8,372 bases of DNA from CAYOLL01 sp964404765 [NCBI: uncultured Gemmatimonadota bacterium] (GTDB lineage: Bacteria; 4572-55): NCBI GenBank assembly GCA_964404765.1, contig CAYOLL010000231.1:1-8372 (forward strand). Reading direction: 5' to 3'. Shown here in pieces: positions 3,976-8,372 of this stretch. Position 1 is the stretch's first letter, and each line of letters opens with the position of its first letter. A program made the translations under genes and the position numbers. The notes under the pieces were generated by a model. It saw only the letters and a list, made by a program, of their open reading frames with translations. It did no database searches and was not told the DNA's origin.

Positions 3976-6492
3976 TTATTCCGACACATACAGCCGCTGG
4001 ATACGCGGGCTGAGTGTGCATAGAATCTCATAGGGAATCGTGTCGATTAATGCCGCCACATCTTCCAGCCGGATTTCGTCGCCGTTATATTCACCAAAAA
4101 TCAGCGCCGGATCGCCAACCTGCGCCTGCGGAATGTCGGTTACATCCACCAGCGTAAAATCCATACAGATCGTGCCCGTTATCGGCGCACATTGGCCGTG
4201 AATTTTGACATAGCCTTTATTGGTTAAAGCCCGGCGCAAGCCGTCGTGATAGCCAATAGCCAGGATGGCGATGCGGCTGGGGCGCTGCGTATAAAAACGC
4301 CGACCATAGCTGAGCGGCACACCGGCTGGATACTCCTTTATTTCGGCAATCCGCGACACCAGGGCTACGGCGCAGGTTAACCGCACCGCTTGCCGAACCG
4401 CCTCCGACGGGTAGACGCCAAATGCGCCCAACCCTATCCGCACCAAGTTGTAATGTGAATTAGCAAGACGATTTAAACCGGACGTGGCTGCGGCATGTTT
4501 AAGCGGCGGATCGATGCCCAACTGTTGCAGCGCCGCAATCACAGTATTAAACTGATCCAACTGGGTCTGGCTAAAGCTATCCGCCGCCGGATCGTCCGCT
4601 GACGAAAAATGGGTCATCAAGCCCTGTAATTCCAGCATCGGCAACGTACAAATATACTGTGCCAACGGTACGGCCTGCGCTGGTAAAACGCCAAAGCGGC
4701 CCATGCCGGTGTCTACTTTCAAATGCACTTTCACCGGACGTCCGACCGTTTGCGCGGCTTCGGACAAAGCTTGCGCCACATCAGCCCGATCCACGACGGA
4801 GATCAGATCCAGCCGGGCACAGTCGTAAGCGTCTTCGCGGCGCACCATGTTGACCAGAATCGGATCCGTCAGCCCGCCATAGCGCAGCTCAATCGCCTCG
4901 GAAGTATATGCCACCCCGAAATAGTCCACCACCCGCTCATTGGACAGATAACGCGCAACCTGAGCGGCATCTGCCCCATAGCCCAACGCTTTAATCATCA
5001 CCAAAATTTTAACATCATCGGCCAACAACTCCTTCATCGCAATAATATTGCTTTTGATACGCGCCAGCCGGATGTAATAGACGGAATTGCTCAGGCGCGT
5101 CTTAAAGCGCTGCACCATGCGCTCAAAATGACTGTGCCGCGGGCCTTTGATGACAATGACATCGTTGGCCCCGGCCAATTGCTCAATATGCGCTTCCGCT
5201 TCGTCAATGTTACGGCAACGCACGGTCTGCGCTGTCGGCAGCAGGTTCTGAAAAGTGGCGGCTGTTTCGGCAGCCGGCTCGCCGACGGTGAGCAGCACGC
5301 TGACATTTTGACGGCAAGCTTCCTCACCGACAATGCGATGCTCATACGCGCCGGCGTCGCCTAACTCGGCCATTCCGCCAAAAACAAATATTTTACGTTG
5401 ATTGGGATAGCGGGTCAGCGCCCGCAAGCAGGCGTGTACCGAAACAGGATCGGAGTTGTAAGTATCGTTGATGAAGACGGCGCCGGAATGGGATTTCCAG
5501 ATCTCAAGGCGATTGAGCGGCGGATTAAATTGGGCAAGCGCCTGACGAATCGCAGGCGCAGGCGCCCCCAACAAATGCGCGGCGCTGACAGCCATCAGCA
5601 GTGTGTCGGCGATTTCACGCCAGGAAATATCAATATTGAGTGGAATTTCGCTTGTGAAAGAAGCGCCCGGGCCCGAGGGAAAAGCCAGGCGCAACTGCGA
5701 GCGGTTAGGACCGGCGCTCTGCCAGTCCAATAAGCGCGGCAACTCCGGGGCATGATTTAAGCGGTAAATCTGGGGAAGATTTTTGACCGCGCCAGACACC
5801 TCGGACAACATTTCGTCAAACGGTAAAATCAGCCAACCTTCCGGAGGCAGCTCGGCAAACAGCTTGAGCTTTTCCACCGCAATTTTCTTGCGCGAACCAA
5901 AACCCTGAAAATGCGCCGCGCCAATATTGGTGAGAATGCCGAAATCCGGGCGAATCATGCGCTGCAAGTATTCCATTTCGCCAATTTGGGAAATGCCGGC
6001 TTCGATGACGGCAATATCGGTTTCGGGATCGAGCTGCAGCAAGGCCAGCGCCACGCCAACCTGACTGTTGTAACTGCCCGGACTACCGTAAACGCGAAAG
6101 TTCTGATTAAGCAGCGCGACTAAACAATCTTTGGCAATGGTTTTACCGTTACTGCCGGTAATCGCAATAACCCTTGCCCGGCAGCGCTGGCGGTGATAAG
6201 CGGCCAATGTCTGTAAAGCGCGTAAGGTACTATCGACGTGAATGATGGCAAAATTCGGAGGCGGGTTCTCAAAAGCTTGTTCGACCAGGGCGCCGCGCGC
6301 GCCGCGCCGCATGGCCTCAGCTACAAAAATGTGCGCATCGTAATTCGCGCCACGCAAAGCCACAAAAAGGGCGCCATCCCCAAAGCTATGGCGAGTATCG
6401 GTCTCGACGTGCTGAATCAAGCTGTCGTCTCGCCCGGTTAAAAGCCGGCCATGCACAATCTCGGCGATTTGATGGAGGGATAGGTTTAGCAT
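3976..6492 (-). CDS. murF-alr: MurF-alanine racemase fusion protein
   Basis: A bifunctional 838-residue cytosolic protein. Residues 1 to about 465 are MurF, which ligates D-Ala-D-Ala to UDP-MurNAc-tripeptide using ATP: ATP loop GSNGKT (113-118), IEAGIS (163-168), TNIGAAH (188-194), NDTYNSDP (342-349), GGMAELG (372-378). About 470-838 is a fold-III PLP alanine racemase making D-Ala: PLP lysine Lys501 in MIKALGYG, HLKVDTGMGRFG (590-601), and catalytic Tyr729 in LSYG, IGYHDG (746-751) and ICMD (775-778). All key residues of both halves are visible, so both should work. Such fusions are typical of Bacteroidota and relatives. The ATG at 6490-6492 is chosen because MurF proteins normally begin at MLNLSLHQIAEI; a TTG at 6582 would add 30 low-complexity residues. 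Neither start has a clear ribosome binding site. It is the last gene of a minus-strand series, 105 bases after the two-TM gene. Confidence 0.92.
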   Translation of the reverse strand: MLNLSLHQIAEIVHGRLLTGRDDSLIQHVETDTRHSFGDGALFVALRGANYDAHIFVAEAMRRGARGALVEQAFENPPPNFAIIHVDSTLRALQTLAAYHRQRCRARVIAITGSNGKTIAKDCLVALLNQNFRVYGSPGSYNSQVGVALALLQLDPETDIAVIEAGISQIGEMEYLQRMIRPDFGILTNIGAAHFQGFGSRKKIAVEKLKLFAELPPEGWLILPFDEMLSEVSGAVKNLPQIYRLNHAPELPRLLDWQSAGPNRSQLRLAFPSGPGASFTSEIPLNIDISWREIADTLLMAVSAAHLLGAPAPAIRQALAQFNPPLNRLEIWKSHSGAVFINDTYNSDPVSVHACLRALTRYPNQRKIFVFGGMAELGDAGAYEHRIVGEEACRQNVSVLLTVGEPAAETAATFQNLLPTAQTVRCRNIDEAEAHIEQLAGANDVIVIKGPRHSHFERMVQRFKTRLSNSVYYIRLARIKSNIIAMKELLADDVKILVMIKALGYGADAAQVARYLSNERVVDYFGVAYTSEAIELRYGGLTDPILVNMVRREDAYDCARLDLISVVDRADVAQALSEAAQTVGRPVKVHLKVDTGMGRFGVLPAQAVPLAQYICTLPMLELQGLMTHFSSADDPAADSFSQTQLDQFNTVIAALQQLGIDPPLKHAAATSGLNRLANSHYNLVRIGLGAFGVYPSEAVRQAVRLTCAVALVSRIAEIKEYPAGVPLSYGRRFYTQRPSRIAILAIGYHDGLRRALTNKGYVKIHGQCAPITGTICMDFTLVDVTDIPQAQVGDPALIFGEYNGDEIRLEDVAALIDTIPYEILCTLSPRIQRLYVSE

Positions 6493-6540
6493 GTAGTCGT
6501 CAATGGGTGGCAGCCTGTCGTCGATAGTTGGCGGTAGTTT
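6493..6540 (-). repeat. Degenerate tandem repeat before murF-alr
   Basis: On the minus strand, two imperfect copies of a unit of about 21-24 bases sit directly before the chosen ATG. Translated in the murF frame they give KLPPTIDD then RLPPIDD. An inverted repeat (CGATAG 6522-6527 with CTATCG 6542-6547) overlaps them. It looks like a non-coding repeat that happens to be open, which argues against starting MurF at the upstream TTG. Confidence 0.45.
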
Positions 6541-6597
6541 GCTATCGGTCTGCAACAGCCCAGACAGCCGCTTGTGCTTCAAAATGCGCTTTGGGGG

Positions 6598-7020
6598 TCA
6601 TAAAATGATATTTGGATAAGTCCGCACGATATCTTCGTACTCATGAGCGATTTCATCCCAGCTGCGACTGGCGGTGACAATCGCCACATCTAAAGACTTG
6701 AGCCGGCCCAGCGCCTGATTGTACTGCGCCAGCCGGTCACCCAACTGCAATTGTTGCGGTAAACCAACGCTGATCGTGGCGACAAAGGCTAAAATCGCGG
6801 CAACCAAACAGGACATTTTCCACCCGGTCGGCCCTTCGCCGACAACCGGCCCATGCGCAGCCGTAATACCGGTGACCAGCGTCGTCGCGGCAGAAGACAG
6901 CAGGCCAAAGACAATTGCAAATGTGTTGATCCGACGCAGCCGATCTACTTCCGCACGGGTTTTTTGGAGACTCTCCGCAATTTTTTGAGCGAGCAAAGTC
7001 TGGTCGATTTGAGCGGCCAC
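6598..7020 (-). CDS. Small two-TM membrane protein, SLATT-like layout
   Basis: A 140-residue protein I cannot assign to a named family. It has an amphipathic N-terminal helix (about 5-30), a first hydrophobic segment (about 32-54), a short Gly/Pro loop, a second hydrophobic segment (about 68-88), and a hydrophilic helical tail (about 90-135) ending EYEDIVRTYPNIIL. Two TM helices between flanking helices, with a tail of this kind, is the layout of SLATT proteins, membrane effectors often linked to nucleotide-signalling defence; this is resemblance only. It starts at GTG (7018-7020), 14 bases after the receptor stop, with AAGG about 11 bases upstream, so it is probably translated from the receptor's transcript. 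No SMODS, SLOG or nucleotidyltransferase gene is adjacent. It could equally be an envelope protein of unknown role. Confidence 0.75.
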   Translation of the reverse strand: MAAQIDQTLLAQKIAESLQKTRAEVDRLRRINTFAIVFGLLSSAATTLVTGITAAHGPVVGEGPTGWKMSCLVAAILAFVATISVGLPQQLQLGDRLAQYNQALGRLKSLDVAIVTASRSWDEIAHEYEDIVRTYPNIIL

Positions 7021-7034
7021 CGAGTATTCAGCCT

Positions 7035-8333
7035 TTACAGTTTAACCCGCGCGCTCAACAAAACGCGACGGCTTTCCTGTCGATAATCAAACGGGTAGTT
7101 GAAGTTTTTGATCAGCACGTTTTTGTCCGAATCGAACAGATTGGTCAGCGCCAATTCCAGGCTTAGATAGGACGTGAGATGATAGGTGGCGTTGGCATCC
7201 AGCGTTAGCCAGGCGTCCACTTGCGGCTCACGCAGTCCGGAATATTCGTGATCAGCCGGGTAATCGCTCGCGCGGCGTTTTGCTTCGCCTTGATAATGGC
7301 CAAGCAGCGAAGCGGTATACTTAGGCTGTTTATAGGTTGCGCCAAAGTTCAGCGTCAAAGCCGGGGCCCAGGTCAATTCATCATCATCTTCGGTAATGGT
7401 TTCATCCAGAATTTTCTCATCCAATCGTTTAGCCAGGGCCAGATTCACAAAGCCGGAATAATCTTCTTTATTGACCAGTAACTCCGTCTCTACCCCGGCG
7501 GTGGTCAACGTATAAATGTTGGTGCTCAAATTAAAGTTCGATACGCTGTAGGCAATTTGATTTTCAAACTTGGTGTGATAAAAATTGATGCGCCAATTCA
7601 AACCGCGCTTAATGATCCAATCACCGGCCAGTTCAAAGGTGGTGATCTTTTCCGGCTTGAGCTGCCGCAGATTGGAGCCTAACGACCAGGTGTTGCGGCC
7701 AAACAATTCCGACGGGGCCGGCGCACGGAAGGCCTTGCCGGCCAAAGCCTTGACACTAAAATTTTGATTAACCAAATAGACCAAACCCAACCGCGGACTA
7801 ATCTGCTCAAAAACTTTATCTTCGGTCGGATAATCTTGCCCTTCGGTAACATCGGCGTCAAGCGCGTTAAAATTGAAGAACTGCCGGTCGTAGCGCACGC
7901 CCAACGTCGCCGAAAGATGCTTGCCGAACGTCTTGCCCGAGGCAAATTGGCCGAACAGACCCACATTATACACCGGCTCATCTTTAATCCAGGCCAGATA
8001 CGGCCCCAAATCCTGCATCAAATTATCGGCAATAGGCTCGGCCGTCGTCAAATCCACATTGCTGTAATGCTCTTCATCGCCGTTGTAGAAAAATACGGTT
8101 GTTTCGACGCCGCCTAGGATGGAAGCGTCTTTGGGCATGGTATAGCTCCATTGGGCACGGGCAAACAGGTCCTCGGTATCGGTTTTGAGATATTCCCAGA
8201 CGCCGGCCGGATAGTAAGCGTACGCGCCGTCAACCGCCAGACGCATGTTCCAGTCGATGTTGTGGCGTTGATAACGGGTCGTATATTCGTGGGACAGTTT
8301 ACCGCTGGTTTTTTTATAGCTAAGGAATGCCAT
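7035..8333 (-). CDS. TonB-dependent receptor, beta-barrel part, 5' end missing
   Basis: 432 residues of an outer-membrane beta-barrel. Visible family features are SPRLGLVYLVNQNF (179-192), GKAFRAPAPSELFG (199-212), LKPEKITTFELAGDW (225-239) and the C-terminal NLFDSDK with YPFDYRQESRR (398-423). Alternating strands and Asp/Asn-rich loops run throughout. These receptors import siderophores, vitamins or glycans using TonB energy; the ligand cannot be told. A complete receptor has a signal peptide, a TonB box and a plug of about 150-200 residues before the barrel; all are absent. The first ATG (8331-8333) follows an in-frame TAA directly. Another frame upstream reads NTYCNLKSGSYLNGIP to a TAG at 8320-8322 and looks like receptor sequence, so a frameshift near 8320-8335 (mutation or assembly error) is likely. 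It is the first of three same-strand genes, 14 bases before the two-TM gene. Confidence 0.8.
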   Translation of the reverse strand: MAFLSYKKTSGKLSHEYTTRYQRHNIDWNMRLAVDGAYAYYPAGVWEYLKTDTEDLFARAQWSYTMPKDASILGGVETTVFFYNGDEEHYSNVDLTTAEPIADNLMQDLGPYLAWIKDEPVYNVGLFGQFASGKTFGKHLSATLGVRYDRQFFNFNALDADVTEGQDYPTEDKVFEQISPRLGLVYLVNQNFSVKALAGKAFRAPAPSELFGRNTWSLGSNLRQLKPEKITTFELAGDWIIKRGLNWRINFYHTKFENQIAYSVSNFNLSTNIYTLTTAGVETELLVNKEDYSGFVNLALAKRLDEKILDETITEDDDELTWAPALTLNFGATYKQPKYTASLLGHYQGEAKRRASDYPADHEYSGLREPQVDAWLTLDANATYHLTSYLSLELALTNLFDSDKNVLIKNFNYPFDYRQESRRVLLSARVKL

Positions 8334-8372
8334 TTAAATAACTTCCCGATTTTAGGTTGCAGTAGGTATTGC

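Noticed and set aside
4723-5364. 213-codon open frame antisense to murF-alr
   Set aside because: It lies opposite a clearly functional, motif-rich coding region, and its translation has no recognisable features.

Overview
The window looks like chromosomal DNA from a Gram-negative bacterium of the Bacteroidota/FCB type, possibly a Calditrichota/KSB1-like lineage; that placement is inference. The clues are a fused MurF-alanine racemase (an arrangement known mainly from Bacteroidota and relatives), a TonB-dependent outer-membrane receptor, menaquinone synthesis (MenB), GC-balanced genes, AT-rich spacers and a high load of short palindromic intergenic repeats. No rRNA, tRNA, CRISPR array, integrase or transposase is visible.

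Layout: (1) 1-207, AT-rich leader with a good sigma-70-like promoter and a 5' UTR hairpin; (2) menB on the plus strand, 208-1026; (3) 1027-1251, a spacer with a composite palindromic repeat (E1) and a weaker promoter; (4) a TPR-CHAT putative cysteine peptidase on the plus strand, 1252-3624; (5) 3625-3975, a spacer between convergent genes, filled almost entirely by a second, inverted copy of the composite repeat (E2) that is split by a 127-bp MITE-like insertion; (6) a minus-strand gene series read from 8333 down to 3976: TonB-dependent receptor barrel (5' part missing or frameshifted at the window edge), a small two-TM protein, and murF-alr.

The genes do not form one obvious pathway. MurF-Alr supplies D-alanine and adds D-Ala-D-Ala to the peptidoglycan precursor. 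MenB closes the naphthoate ring in menaquinone synthesis. The TPR-CHAT protein keeps the His/Cys dyad of the caspase/separase-like clan, but its substrate is unknown and no known partner (gasdermin, gRAMP/Cas7-11) is next to it. The small two-TM protein resembles SLATT-type membrane effectors in layout only.

The most informative structure is in the non-coding DNA. Two homologous ~110-bp elements lie in opposite orientation on either side of the CHAT gene. Their terminal inverted repeats are imperfect, and their central long palindrome differs between copies by compensated base-pair changes. One copy has been interrupted by a different element with its own terminal inverted repeats and a 5-bp target duplication. 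Removing that insertion in silico restores a sequence that aligns with the intact copy. Each composite repeat also starts about 40-50 bp after a stop codon (menB; murF-alr), in the same direction as that gene, so a role at transcript 3' ends is as plausible as a role in moving the CHAT gene.
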